The notes under the pieces: generated by a model
What the model saw: only the letters and a program-made list of their open reading frames with translations
Told to the model about the DNA's origin: nothing
Database searches by the model: none
Assembly (NCBI RefSeq): GCF_000004195.4
Contig: NC_030678.2
Location: 79,272,904 to 79,336,903 of the forward strand
Length of the DNA stretch: 64,000 nucleotides
Direction: 5' to 3'
Source of the DNA: Xenopus tropicalis
Taxonomy: Eukaryota; Chordata; Amphibia; Anura; Pipidae
In this document: positions 12,215 through 23,684 of the stretch, one piece after another
Position numbering within the stretch: the stretch's first letter is position 1
Layout: the number at the start of each line of letters is the position of its first letter
Program-made: the position numbers and the translations under genes

Positions 12215-12975
12215 CTGCTTTAGGGCAGGTAGTAAGGACAGAGCTGATTTAGGGCAGGCAGTAAGGACAGAGCTGATTTAGGGCAGGCAGTAAGGACAGA
12301 GCTGATTTAGGGCAGGCAGTAAGGACAGAGCTGCTTTAGGGCAGGCAGTAAGGACAGAGCTGATTTAGGGCAGGCAGTAAGGACAGAGCTGATTTAGGGC
12401 AGGCAGTAAGGACAGAGCTGCTTTAGGGCAGGCAGTAAGGACAGAGCTGATTTAGGGCAGGCAGTAAGGACAGAGCTGATTTAGGGCAGGCAGTAAGGAC
12501 AGAGCTGCTTTAGGGCAGGCAGTAAGGACAGAGCTGCTTTAGGGCAGGCAGTAAGGACAGAGCTGCTTTAGGGCAGGCAGTAATGACAGAGCTGCTTTAG
12601 GGCAGGCAGTAAGGACAGAGCTGATTTAGGGCAGGCAGTAAGGACAGAGCTGCTTTAGGGCAGGCAGTAAGGACAGAGCTGCTTTAGGGCAGGCAGTAAG
12701 GACAGAGCTGATTTAGGGCAGGCAGTAAGGACAGAGCTGCTTTAGGGCAGGCTGTAAGGACAGAGCTGATTTAGGGCAGGCAGTAAGGACAGAGCTGCTT
12801 TAGGGCAGGCAGTAAGGACAGAGCTGATTTAGGGCAGGCAGTAAGGACAGAGCTGATTTAGGGCAGGCAGTAAGGACAGAGCTGATTTAGGGCAGGCAGT
12901 AAGGACAGAGCTGATTTAGGGCAGGCAGTAAGGACAGAGCTGATTTAGGTCAGGCAGTAAGAAAAGGGCAAGGAC
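12215..12975. repeat. 29-bp minisatellite, about 26 units
   Basis: The unit is about 29 bp (GGGCAGGCAGTAAGGACAGA plus GCTGATTTA or GCTGCTTTA). One position alternates A/C between units. Reading from 12241 I get A A A C A A C A A C C C C A C C A C A C A A A A A. The edges degrade from about 12955. Frames in it are repeat translations, not genes. Confidence 0.93.
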
Positions 12976-13469
12976 AGGGCTGCTTTAGGGTGGGCAGTAG
13001 GGACAGAGAGACTTTAGGGCAGGTGGTAAAGACAGAAACAGTTGCAAAATATTTCAGAATATCTATGTCATGTTTACACTAAAATTAAAGGTGAACTACC
13101 CATTTAATTAATAAATAGGCAGGCATTTGGTTAAGCAAAGGAACACCAAAAACTGAAAGTGCATCAGAGTAATTCAAATATCATGTAGTGGGCTCCAAGA
13201 AAAAGGCCTAAAATATCACAATCTACATCATACTGCATACATTCCTTCACAGCTAACTTCCCTTCAAATATACAGAGAGGCAGATTTATCAACATTCAAA
13301 TTTGCGATTTTACTATAATTGGCGTTTTTATTTTGCTGCAAATATAGTGAATTAACATTTGACTTTCCAAAATGATTTGTGTTTTCATGGTTAATTAAAC
13401 AGTTCACAAATGTATTAAAAATGAAGTGTAGAATGTGATTTCACTGCATCCCAGTTGGGTTTTTTTAAA

Positions 13470-15003
13470 TAGTAACATAGTAACATAGTAAATTGGGTTG
13501 AAAAAAGACATCCGTCCATCACGTTCAACCATAATGCCTATATATAACCTGCCTAACTACTAGTTGATCCAGAGGAAGGCAAAAAACCCCATCTGAAGCC
13601 TCTCTGATTTGCCGCAGAGGGGAAAAAATTCCTTCCTGACTCCAAGATGGCAATTGGACCAGTCCGCACTGGATTCCATAACCTTTCCCTGTACTAAGAG
13701 CTATCTCCCATAACCCTGTATTCCCTCACTTGTACTAAGAGCTATCTCCCATAACCCTGTATTCCCTCACTTCAGAGCTATCTCCCATAACCCTGTATTC
13801 CCTCACTTGTACTGAGAGCTATCTCCCATAACCCTGTATTCCCTCACTTGTACTGAGAGCTATCTCCCATAACCCTGTATTCCCTCACTTGTACTGAGAG
13901 CTATCTCCCATAACCCTGTATTCCCTCACTTGTACTGAGAGCTATCTCCCATAACCCTGTATTCCCTCACTTGTACTGAGAGCTATCTCCCATAACCCTG
14001 TATTCCCTCACTTGTACTAAGAGCTATCTCCCATAACCCTGTATTCCCTCACTTGTACTGAGAGCTATCTCCCATAACCCTGTATTCCCTCACTTGTACT
14101 GAGAGCTATCTCCCATAACCCTGTATTCCCTCACTTGTACTGAGAGCTATCTCCCATAACCCTGTATTCCCTCACTTGTACTAAGAGCTATCTCCCATAA
14201 CCCTGTATTCCCTCACTTGTACTGAGAGCTATCTCCCATAACCCTGTATTCCCTCACTTGCTAAGAATCCATCCAGCCCCTTCTTAAAGCTATATAATGT
14301 ATCAGCCAGTATGACTGGTTCAGGGAGGGAATTCCACAACTTCACAGCTCTCACTGTAAAAAATCCTTTCCGAATATTTAAATGGAACCTCCCTTCTTCT
14401 AAACAGAGTGGGTGCCCTCATGTCCGTTGGAAGGACCTACTGGTTAATAAAACATTAGAAAGGTTATTATATGATCCCCTTATATATTTATACATAGTTA
14501 TCATGTCACCTCTTAAGCGCCTCTTTTCCAGTGTAAACAGACCCAGTCTTTCTTCATAACTGAGACATTCCATACCCTTTACCATTTACTTACCTTTACC
14601 TTTACCATACCCCTCCTCCTGTGAATCTATACCCCTTTTAATACAGCTCAAAACCTTGTTTGCCCTTGCAGCTGCTGCCTGGCATTGCTTGCTACAGCCA
14701 AGTTTATTATCTACAAGGACTCCAAGGTCCTTCTCCATTATGAATTTGCCTAGTGCAGTCCCATTAAGGGTATAAGTGGCTTGCATATTTTTACATCCCA
14801 GGAGCATTACCTTACATTTATCCACATTAAATCTCATCTGCCACTTTGCCGCCCAGATTGCCAGTTGGTCAAGATCCTGCTGCAAGGATGCCACATCCTG
14901 GATAGAATTGACTGGTCTGCAGAGTTTTGTGTCATCTGCAAACACTGAAACATTGCTTGTAATACCCTCCCCTAAGTCATTTATGAACAAGTTAAACAAA
15001 ATT
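13470..15003 (-). mobile_element. CR1/Rex-type LINE, 5'-truncated, with internal tandem array
   Basis: On the - strand the frame ending near 14586 encodes part of a non-LTR reverse transcriptase. It has FNLFINDL and the catalytic FADD box (FADDTKL), then WQMRFNVDKCKVM and KDLGVLVDNKL, all typical of CR1/Rex-Babar LINEs. After a short (TTTACC)n interruption near 14585-14615 the C-terminal part continues at 14270-14570, with RGDMITMYKYI, RTRGHP and LWNSLPEPV. The 3' end is a (TAACATAG)n tail near 13473-13492. The 5' part of the gene, including the endonuclease, is missing. The copy is dead. Confidence 0.85.
13690..14262. repeat. 41-bp minisatellite, 14 units, inside the LINE
   Basis: Fourteen copies of a 41-bp unit (core GAGCTATCTCCCATAACCCT) lie where the LINE's coding end meets its 3' UTR. 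Unit 3 is shortened by about 8 bases. CTAA replaces CTGA in units 1, 2, 9 and 13. The unit length is not a multiple of three. Confidence 0.93.
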
Positions 15004-15719
15004 TATAGGTTCAGGGTTTTTTTTAAAAAAGCTCACATTCGAGATTTCTGGGTTTTGGAGGTATTTCAAATTAGAAAAACAAAATGTTGATAAATCTGCC
15101 CTTTACCATGTTTATGTGTCAGTGTTTGAGGATTTTCTTTGGGGTGGGTGATATAACTGGCAATGCAATTTGCTTACTTTGCATTTAAGAGATATTTGCA
15201 GTTGTTTTATCATCCCCTGCTGTCACGTGTCACCATATTACATAGTTGCTTAAATGCATACAATCCGCAGCCCAAGAATCAGCCTGTTGTGGTTTATTAT
15301 AAGTGTGTAAGACAACATCCCTGGTGATGTTGCCCATAGAAACCAATCAGCCATTAGATTTGAACAGTCACCTACACATTTGAAAACAAAAGCAAAGATG
15401 TGAAGGTTGTCCTATAGGATCTCTCCAAGTACCTTTTGAAATATACCTATTATCAGTGATGAAAACAAGTTCTTATAAAAGCTGTAGCAGATGAGGACTA
15501 ACTGAAGTTCTTTGTAACACATTTCAGTTATTGTTCTGTGCTGCTGAAATCGTCCAGCAAGACTGGACAATGTATTTTTGTTACACAAATGAAAAAATCA
15601 TAATAAAGTTCTGGTCTGTAAAATTACCAATCAACTCCTTGGTATACGAGATCCGATACTGAGTGAATATGATAAGAAGGCTCATTTTAAAAGCTCTCGG
15701 CCTCATGAAAGTACAAGCT

Positions 15720-15916
15720 TGCGAAACATCTCTTTATTCACTTCCCTGTTTTCAGTCTTTCCCCTAGGAAATTGCAGGTTTCCTGTACACTGCCCCTTAC
15801 ACACCCTTCTGCCTGCTGAGAGTTTATCTGAAAGATCAGCAGCATGCACATAGAGTATAGATCTGGCACAATCACTCCCTGCTTGGACTTCTTGCAGACT
15901 CATTAGCCAAGACAAG
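15720..15916 (+). other. ptafr: Probable ptafr 5' UTR exon with strong donor
   Basis: The sequence AAG|GTAAGT at 15914-15922 is a perfect 5' splice site. The preceding 200 bases are non-repetitive in appearance. A TATA-like ATTTTAAAAG lies near 15685. PTAFR genes have noncoding 5' exons spliced to a single coding exon, and the acceptor at 20148 lies 4.2 kb downstream on the same strand. The transcription start is a guess; only the donor end is well defined. No transcript evidence could be consulted. Confidence 0.45.
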
Positions 15917-16804
15917 GTAAGTCTGCATCCATCTCCTAATATGCATTAGGGACTCAGCAAGCTCTTCGTCATTGTCTCAGTCTTACCTGCGTGTTTGGAG
16001 CATATTCTGTAAAAGTGTTTTTTTTTTTTTTAATGACTTATAGAAAAGGTAAAAAAAAGTAGACACAGAATGGTAAAAAGGAATGTATCGGGGGATATTA
16101 CATACATAATTAATCTCATCTGATAAGTACACTGTAAAAGTAGACTAGGCTCATTTATTAACAGTGGGTAGTAACTAAAAAACGAATCACATAACTTTTA
16201 TTATTCTTCTTGCTACTGATTGAACAAATGTATTCACCGATTGGTTGCCATGGGTCACTGCTCTGGTGCAAATATGACCACTTAAATAAATGAACCCCAG
16301 TTAATTGTTGCACAAAAAGTGTTGTTAAATGAGGTGAATTATGTTCTGATAGCCACCCACAGTAACTAGTAAAGGCTGACTAGAAATGATATCATATTGA
16401 CTCATTATCACTGACAGTTTAGCAAACCCTGGTTTTTAATTGTTAGCATAATTAATAGTAAGAGGTTTATTTTATTTGTAATTATTATTTTTTATACCAT
16501 TTTATCACATACTTATCTCTAATTTTGTTGGTCAGTGCTATTTCAGTGAATGGAGGAAACATAGAAAATAATTTTGTTGTTTATATTAAAATAAACCCTA
16601 TAGCAGAAAAATATCAAATGTATTTGCTAATTTCAACAGCTAACATTTGTTTTATTATTCATCTCAATATTCTGATATATAAATATCTTCAATAAGGAGC
16701 ACAGCACTCCACAGGTCATAAAAAAGGTTTATTTGAAAACATTTTTTTTAGTGGTCCAACATTTTGGAAGGGCTAGTAAGGTATTGCCTTGTATTAAAAG
16801 TGTG

Positions 16805-17028
16805 TAGTGTGGAAAAGAGGATTCTTCTTCTCTATACAATGCACTGATACATTTCTATTTAGAATATGCAGCGCAGTTTTGGTTTCCAGTGCTCAAAGTT
16901 ATATTGGTGAAATAGGGAGAGTCCAAAGAAGAGTGATTAAACTAATAAAAGAAATGGGTTTCAGTGATGAGGAAAGGCTGGCCAAGTTGGGAATGTTTAC
17001 ACTAGAGAAGAGATGCTTAATCAGGTGA
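16805..17028 (+). mobile_element. LINE reverse-transcriptase C-terminal fragment
   Basis: Across small frame shifts the + strand encodes a FWFPVLK-like segment, then RVQRRVIKLIKEMGF and EERLAKLGMFTLEKR. This is the region after the RT domain in CR1/Rex LINEs. Both ends of the element are missing. Confidence 0.75.
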
Positions 17029-19400
17029 GGACTGGGAGCTTACCAAAAACTCTTGCATACTTTATTCACCAACAGCTTCTCTCAATAACTCTCCCTACAT
17101 ATATATAACCTTCCACATATAACTCTTTAAATGTTTTCCATATAACTCTCTACCTAACCGTTTCTCACATCTCACAAGTAAAAACAAGATTTGTTATGTC
17201 TATTAGTGTTTTAGCTGTAGCGGTATTTGTTTATAATTTTAACTGCCTGTCATGTACTGTCAGAGGGGGCAAGCAGCATGTCTCATGATTGGCAAAACAC
17301 ATACTTTTATCAGCTTTTATGCACTTTGCCCATCTTTTGTAAATGAGCCTAACAGTTATGTCATTCATAACTGAATGAGTCATTTTGTGGTTACTTTATT
17401 AATGCTAACGCATGTGGGAGTTTTACCGTTTTACCGCAATGTGCTGATATTCATGTGACTGCTCCCTTAGAGATAATCTGGAAGCAACCATGCCAATGAA
17501 ACTTTGTTTTAAACTTGTTTGGCTAGGGTTTTAGAATATACAGTAACATATTTTGCTCTTTTTTGACATTGTAATTTTTTTTATATTTCACAATATCCCC
17601 TCTAGTGTCACCACCTTTCCCTGTCACGAAAGCTGGGCAGGGCTGGGTGAAACGTCATGGGGCAGTGCCCCCGTGCCCCGCCCATTGACACTGCGGGGCT
17701 ATAATATAGTTGTCACTGATTGGCCAATTGCCACGTCAATCTAGGCAATTCCTGCTTGATTTTCCTAGTTTGGAAAACCGAGCAGGCAGCTCTGACTGTC
17801 CGGGTCAAAACCGGACAGGTGGCAACCCTTATCTCCTCTCTGTTAAATGGATGCTCTTGCAAAGTAAATTAATATTTTAAATTATTATGGAGGATGCCAC
17901 AAATGGCATCCTCCTGATCATTTGCTGCTGTTTCTTCATTCCCACCAGGGAGGTAGGCCAAATTGGATTGTACTCAAAGAAGCCCAACCCAAGTCCAACC
18001 CTCAATGTATCTAGGGTAATTTGTTACCAACACAGTCGTGCTGTGTTAGACAACTCTGTTGGTCACTGGATAAATCCCAAATGGCACCGGGGGGTAAATC
18101 CCAAAGTAAAAGTTGTTTGTGATAGCAACTCTTTAGCAGAATCCCACTTATCCACTTAAGTTGTGTGACTGTGAGGTACCATATTGTGTGCCTTATCTGA
18201 TGCACCACTTTAGAAGTGGCAGCTGCATCTATAACAATTAGGCATGTTGTTTTATTGATGTTTATAGAGAATAATACTGCAATATGACATTCTCTTATAC
18301 TTTGTCTATTTAAATATAATTATATTGATAACCAATTACAAAGAAGATTTATACAAAAACATACATGTTTTTAATTCTATAACTAAGGCTTATACATTTA
18401 TATATAGTGAATAATGTACCCCTGTTGTAAAATATAAGGATGTTATAGGTCACCAAGCAGTTCCATGACCACCTTTGGCCTTGTGCTTTTATACAGGTCA
18501 AGGAAGTCTGAGGTGTCTTCTAATATCCTCATATTTTATAACAGGAGGTACATTATTTATTATTATATACAAGAATTAGTGAGTTGTGACAGAAATTAAA
18601 TTACAAAGCATAGATGAAAACTGATGACATCTCTAAGCACCGTTTATAAGGATATAAGTTACAGGATATTCAGGGCTTGTGTATTATATAGTTATAAATA
18701 TATAAAGTGCTAACTGTTTTTTACAGGAAGGAAATAGAACAATTTTCCTACTAAGGAATACACTTCTCTAAAATAATTAATCAGAAAGGTTCCTTGGCAA
18801 CACTTTGTGACAAATAGGCATAAACAATTTGGCATCCTCCATGTATTATAAGGACCCTTAAAAGTCAAGAATTGTCAATGAATTTTGAATCTTTTTACAC
18901 ATTCTCACATTTAAATTCTTGGCTTAGAGGAAAATCTTGATGGCACAAAGACACTAACTTGCAGTTAGTGCTGTAGGTCGGTAGTCCACATAAGACCAAT
19001 CATAGCCTCCAGGAACTTTATTTTCTCTGCTGTGGCTCTCCAAGACCTCTTAGATTTAATGTGGCTCACTACCACACAAGGTTGGAGACCTGTAGTCTCA
19101 GGTATTTAATACATGATTTTTACTGGCTTTGTTTGGACAATGTTTCCTGCATGTGACCAAGCCACATGACAACCTGTATTGCTGTTTTAGATTGCACTGT
19201 GTTAAAAAGTGTATTATGGCCATCTTAGCAGCAGTATCAGTAACTTTCATTTTAGATTTGTTAAACATTGCTCCTGACATGTCAGCATTTTAACAACCTT
19301 CACTGATGAATAGGTAAATAATTGTTATTATGATATGTTGACTTTATTCTCTGATAACTGATACATGCACCACTATGAACAGTGGGTCAAACACTACCTT
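17029..19400. other. Putative ptafr intron, no gene recognised
   Basis: It includes a repeat fragment at about 17600-17830 whose right end (GGACAGGTGGCAACCC) resembles the element at 9925-10225, and near 18030-18150 a small palindrome. No exon or RNA gene was recognised. Confidence 0.5.
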
Positions 19401-19404
19401 TAAA

Positions 19405-20107
19405 AGAGACATATTGCATAACTAAACCCCTGCCCCAATCTTGTAGGCAGTAATGAATAATATATGATGCTGGTTTCACTCTGGGATAAAAATAATCATA
19501 ATCATTAAATGAGACTCATTTATTGGAGCTCCCTATAGATATGCTATGGTTCCCATGGGGGGATGGGTGTGTTCTAAGGGCTCTGGCACACAGGGAGATT
19601 AGTCTCCCTGTTCGCGGGCGACTAATCTCCCCGAGTTGCCTTCACCTGCCATCCCACCGGCGACTTATATTTTCGCCGGTGGCACACGCGGCGGCGCGAT
19701 TTCGCGCAAACCGCTGAAAAAGCCTTGCGAGGCAACTTCGGCAATTTGCGCGAAATCGTGCCGCCGCAAACTCGGGGAGATTAGTCGCCCGCGAACAGGG
19801 AGTTTTGTCGCGGGCGACTAATCTCCCCGTGTGCCAGAGCCCTAATGTTCCCTGCCAGAAGCAAAGTAGGAGGGGGATAGCCAGTAACAGTCCTGCACTC
19901 ACTCGAGCAAAGACAGACTTCAGTTCCCTATTAGGTTAGCCTAGATTCTGGTTTTTAACTTACAGTGCCTGGGAAAGGAGGTGGCAAGAAGTGGAACACA
20001 TGGGTTGGACTAATAGGGTTTTTGGAGAAATTTTCAATAAAAAACACCAGAAGCATATTAATATTTTAATGCACCGGCATGTGTTTTTTTTATACAATAT
20101 GTCCCTT
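19405..20107. repeat. 703-bp TTAA MITE next to the ptafr acceptor
   Basis: TTAA flanks at 19401-19404 and 20108-20111. The termini AAGAGACATATTGCAT and ATACAATATGTCCCTT are inverted partners. It carries a second MITE (19578-19842). Its right end is only about 40 bases from the ptafr splice acceptor AG. Confidence 0.85.
19578..19842. repeat. 265-bp perfect-ended MITE nested in the previous one
   Basis: GGGCTCTGGCACAC at the left and GTGTGCCAGAGCCC at the right are exact inverted repeats, flanked by TAA on both sides (19575-19577, 19843-19845). The interior repeats GGCGACTAATCTCCCC in both orientations and pairs along most of its length. The four frames read across it on both strands are products of the palindrome. 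Confidence 0.9.
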
Positions 20108-20148
20108 TTAACTGTACTTTTCTTGTTTTGTTTACTTTTTCATTCTAG
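20108..20148 (+). promoter_or_regulatory. ptafr: ptafr 3' splice site
   Basis: A long pyrimidine tract (CTTTTCTTGTTTTGTTTAC, then TTTTTCATTCTAG) ends in AG at 20147-20148, so the coding exon starts at 20149. The only good branch-site candidate is TTTTAAC at 20106-20112, which overlaps the TTAA duplication of the adjoining MITE. Confidence 0.8.
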
Positions 20149-20165
20149 TGCAAAACGGGAATACA

Positions 20166-21227
20166 ATGTCTTCAGAGACAACTACAAACTACCTAAGTAA
20201 AACAGATCCTTGTAATGTGGATTCCACGTTCAGATACTCCCTCTTCACCGTGACCTATAGCATCATTTTTGTCTTCGGATTCATTGCCAACTGTTATGTC
20301 TTGTGGATATTTGGCAAAGTTTACCCTGCCAAGAATCTCAGTGAAATTAAAATTTTTATGATCAATTTGACAGTTGCAGACTTGCTGTTTTTAGTAACGC
20401 TTCCACTCTGGATTGTTTATTACCATTACGGAGGAGACTGGTTTATGCCTTCCTTTCTGTGCAATGTGGCAGGCTGCTTTTTTTTCCTCAACACATATTG
20501 TTCAGTGGCATTTCTAGGAGTCATAAGCTATAACCGATTCCAGGCTGTAACACGTCCAGTAGAAACTGCTCAGTCCACAGCAAGAATAAGAGGCATCTGT
20601 ATCTCAGCAGCTGTATGGATCCTTTTGTTTGCCAGCTCACTGTATTTTCTTATTTTTCCTGGCACTAATGAAGTAAACATTAATGGTCAAAACTACACCC
20701 GATGTTTTGAAGGATACAGCATTGACAACAGGGAACCAGTGGCTGTTATCCATTTTATTCTGGTTGGGGCATTTTTTGTTGTGTTTCTAATCATATTAAC
20801 CTGCAATCTGGTGATTGCCAGAACATTACTTACCCAGCCAGTGAAGTCGAGGAAAAGTTCAGATATGAAACATAGAGCTTTGTGGATGGTGGTCACTGTA
20901 CTGGCTGTCTTTGTCATATGTTTTGTACCCCACCATATTGTAGATGGTCCTTGGACTCTGACAGTATTGAGAATGTGGCATGAAAGAGATTGTGAGTTTC
21001 GCTTGACACTGAACAATGCGCATCAAATAACACTGTGCCTTATGAGCACCAACTGTATGCTGGACCCTATCATCTACTGTTTCCTCACAAAGAAGTTCAG
21101 GAAACATCTCAGTGAGCGAATTCAGAACATTAAAAGCAGCCGTAAGTTGTCTAGAAATACCACTGACACCAACCTAGAGACCACATTGCCATTCAAAGAA
21201 AAGCTAGACAACATTACCAGTGTATAA
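20166..21227 (+). CDS. ptafr: Platelet-activating factor receptor (class A GPCR)
   Basis: 353 residues, close to mammalian PTAFR (342). It is a plasma-membrane, Gq/Gi-coupled receptor for the lipid mediator PAF. Visible class A landmarks: N42 (1.50), D72 (2.50), the C99-C180 disulfide pair, W151 (4.50), CFVP in TM6 and DPIIY at 300-304. The usual DRY is NRF at 123-125, as in mammalian PTAFR. NYT at 176-178 is an N-glycosylation site in the second extracellular loop. Recognisable near-identical blocks include [26 protein letters not shown] and LTKKFRKHL. The Ser/Thr-rich tail suits arrestin regulation. The ATG at 20166 is chosen because it is the first after the acceptor and has A at -3. An upstream in-frame GTG at 20148 straddles the splice junction, so it cannot be the start. 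The N-terminus is about 11 residues longer than the mammalian one. No frame breaks. Confidence 0.97.
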   Translation: MSSETTTNYLSKTDPCNVDSTFRYSLFTVTYSIIFVFGFIANCYVLWIFGKVYPAKNLSEIKIFMINLTVADLLFLVTLPLWIVYYHYGGDWFMPSFLCNVAGCFFFLNTYCSVAFLGVISYNRFQAVTRPVETAQSTARIRGICISAAVWILLFASSLYFLIFPGTNEVNINGQNYTRCFEGYSIDNREPVAVIHFILVGAFFVVFLIILTCNLVIARTLLTQPVKSRKSSDMKHRALWMVVTVLAVFVICFVPHHIVDGPWTLTVLRMWHERDCEFRLTLNNAHQITLCLMSTNCMLDPIIYCFLTKKFRKHLSERIQNIKSSRKLSRNTTDTNLETTLPFKEKLDNITSV

Positions 21228-21251
21228 ATATGATCTATTTTTTCTAATAAA
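21228..21251 (+). terminator. ptafr: First poly(A) signal of ptafr
   Basis: AATAAA at 21246-21251, 19 bases after the stop. Further AATAAA hexamers at about 21419 and 23425 could serve a longer 3' UTR. Which is used cannot be decided from sequence. Confidence 0.4.
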
Positions 21252-23684
21252 TATAATGTGGGGGAACACGTGATATAGTTTGCTAATGCTAACACAGTAA
21301 GGGAAGTAAAAGAGGAAACCTAAAGCCTTGCTGTGAGAAAATCACATGTTATAAATGACTAGAAGACTGGCTTAAGGCTTCGTTAGTATTTGCCTTTTGA
21401 TTCTATAAAGGTTTAAACAAATAAATGCTTTAAGAAAATAGGTACATTTAGAGTCTAAAGGCTTAATTTTAAGTGCTGTTAATATTTGCATTTTTTTTAC
21501 TTGATCTATTTGAAACTCTGAATAATTGAAAGCTGGAGGTTATATTAAATCTTGAGTGTTATTGTACCAAAAACCTCCATAAAAGCTTTTAGAGTTGTAG
21601 TGTTATCTCTTTCTTCACCGTATCAGCTCAACAGTATTCTGGAAACATTCCATATATCTCTCTGTGTCCTTCTCAGGAACAACCATTCCACCTGTGAACC
21701 AAGATCCTCAACTAATGAATTTGGCAACCTGAATGCTGGAATCAGAAAATCCTGAAATTAGATGACAAGTCTAATTCTATAGACTATATGCACTTTTCAA
21801 AGTTAATTTATTTGCCAGGCTTTAAGGATATCTATCCCTGAGTACAGGTGAGTCAGTCAGCATACTACTCCATTGATTGGTTCACCTGTCCACAAACAGA
21901 ATTAAAACAATGAGCTACTACTTGGTTCATGTCTCCATATACAAGATGATTAAAATGAATCACTGGTTTATTTACATACAAGAATAAAATTGTGGGGCAT
22001 TAATTTGTCTACCAATCTACATATGTGATTAAAATATTGAGTCATTCATTAGTTCAGCTACCTGTACTGCACAATAAAAATAATAAGCCCCTTATAGTTA
22101 TCTTAATTTTAGATTAAACTAAGGAACCACTGGTTACTGGTCACAAGCAAGACAACGTAACTCACAAGCTCTCAAATGACAGGCCACAAAAAATGTCATG
22201 TGTATGTATCAATCTTAACTATTTATTTCCCAACCTACTATGTCTGTATTATATTGTTATGATATAGTTTATAATGTTTCATGGCAGGGATGTTAAACTC
22301 ATGTCCTTCTAAGCTATTTTGGACTACATCTCTCAGGATGATTCACCAGCTTTGTGTCTGTTGGGTAAGCTTGGAGATTTCATTCACAGCATTCGGGGCA
22401 GTAAATTTGACAACACAGCACTACTGCATCATAGGAAACATAAACTCCAAACATGTATTGACATTAACTTACTCACAGTGATCCTCAAAGCACTTTTGCA
22501 TTTTACACTAATTTCATATTTTAAGTAGTTTCTGAAATCACAATTCACTTTAAAGGCCCGGAGTATCAACAAACCTAAATGCATTTTCTATGCACTGTAT
22601 TCAGTTAACCCTAGCATCACTCACTCTCAATTTAGCCAGTCACCTGCTTTTAGCAATCTATACATGCAAATATCTTCTAACAATAGAAAATGAATGTGTA
22701 TTGCAAAAGTGCTCAGGGAAGAACTCTGGGTTTCAATCCCCTTTAAGTGTTTTCTATTAAATTCATAGTACTAGGCTAGTAAGTGTGTTCATTAAGGTTC
22801 AAATGACCAGGTCCCAAGCATTCCAGTACAGGTATGTTATAAGGAAGGAAAAGCATTATGCAGAAAATGACTGAATTACAGGAAGCCCATCTCCCATAGA
22901 ATACGCCCGTGTGGCATTAGCTTTAGACTCGCACTTGCGGATCTGACCAGGAAAGATTTATATGGCTGGTCATGAGTTGGCATTACAGGTTGCATGCCAA
23001 TTTGTATCCAGTCTTCCTAAATTTAGATATCAACCATGTTGCTCAGGGACCTAATATGCAGCTCATCCAGTGTCCAGCCCCAGGATTTGTAAGCTGCTGA
23101 AAAACTGAAACAAGATAAAAGTGAGAGAATGGCAGCAAGTGTTGTCAGTCAATTGCTTTACCCAGAATGCTGAAGAACAGAACATGATGTTAAACATATA
23201 ATGTATCCTCTATATTTAATGGGACATTTTGGACTATGGCATAAGGTGTTGATTGCTACCACTACGCACTGAAAAAAGAAGGTAATAATCCTAAGGATCA
23301 TTGGCAGAAGTATCAATTGCAAGTCAATTCAAACCCAAACACTTTTATGCACTTTGTTAGTATATGTGAATGTTTTAAACTTTAGTACAGACACGAAGGA
23401 AATGTACGCTTTTTTTCATTTATAAAATAAACATAATTTCCTAATGAATGTTCTGAGTTTTGTTGCATAAATATACAGTATTTCTAAATTTATGAAGTGA
23501 CACTGGTTCCAATTTTCACATTACAAATTCTTAATTGACAGATGGACTCCCATAGGAGGGAAAAGGTTGAGTAATTTTGTGGATAAATTGTATGTAATGC
23601 AACATTCAACATTTCACTCTTCATGCTTAGTAGGACTTGGGCTTCCACTGCTTTCCAAAATTATAAACTCTCTCTTTCTATAAA
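21252..23684. other. ptafr 3' flank, no other gene recognised
   Basis: Contains a hAT-like fragment near 22286-22410 (CAGGGATGTTAAACTCATG) with TTTTGGACTACATCTC. The rest is AT-rich with no recognisable exon or RNA. It may partly be ptafr 3' UTR. Confidence 0.45.

Larger units (their letters stand above)
13279..15100. repeat. MITE split by a LINE insertion
   Basis: AGGCAGATTTATCAACAT at the left and GTTGATAAATCTGCC at the right are inverted partners. The about 1.5 kb between roughly 13470 and 15003 is a LINE on the other strand, so the MITE is older than the LINE. Confidence 0.6.

Noticed and set aside
12215..14262. Possible CRISPR array
   Set aside because: Units are contiguous tandem repeats without unique spacers, and the DNA is vertebrate.
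16690..16800. Another PLE terminus
   Set aside because: AGGTTTATTTGAAAACATTT and GGTCCAACATTTTGG look like the 4719 element, but no hammerhead-like core or inverted arm is left.
19523..19902. Arg/Ala-rich frames on both strands
   Set aside because: They lie in a perfect palindromic MITE, where each frame mirrors another.
20693..21107. Two - strand frames inside ptafr
   Set aside because: Shadows of a clearly conserved receptor gene on the + strand.
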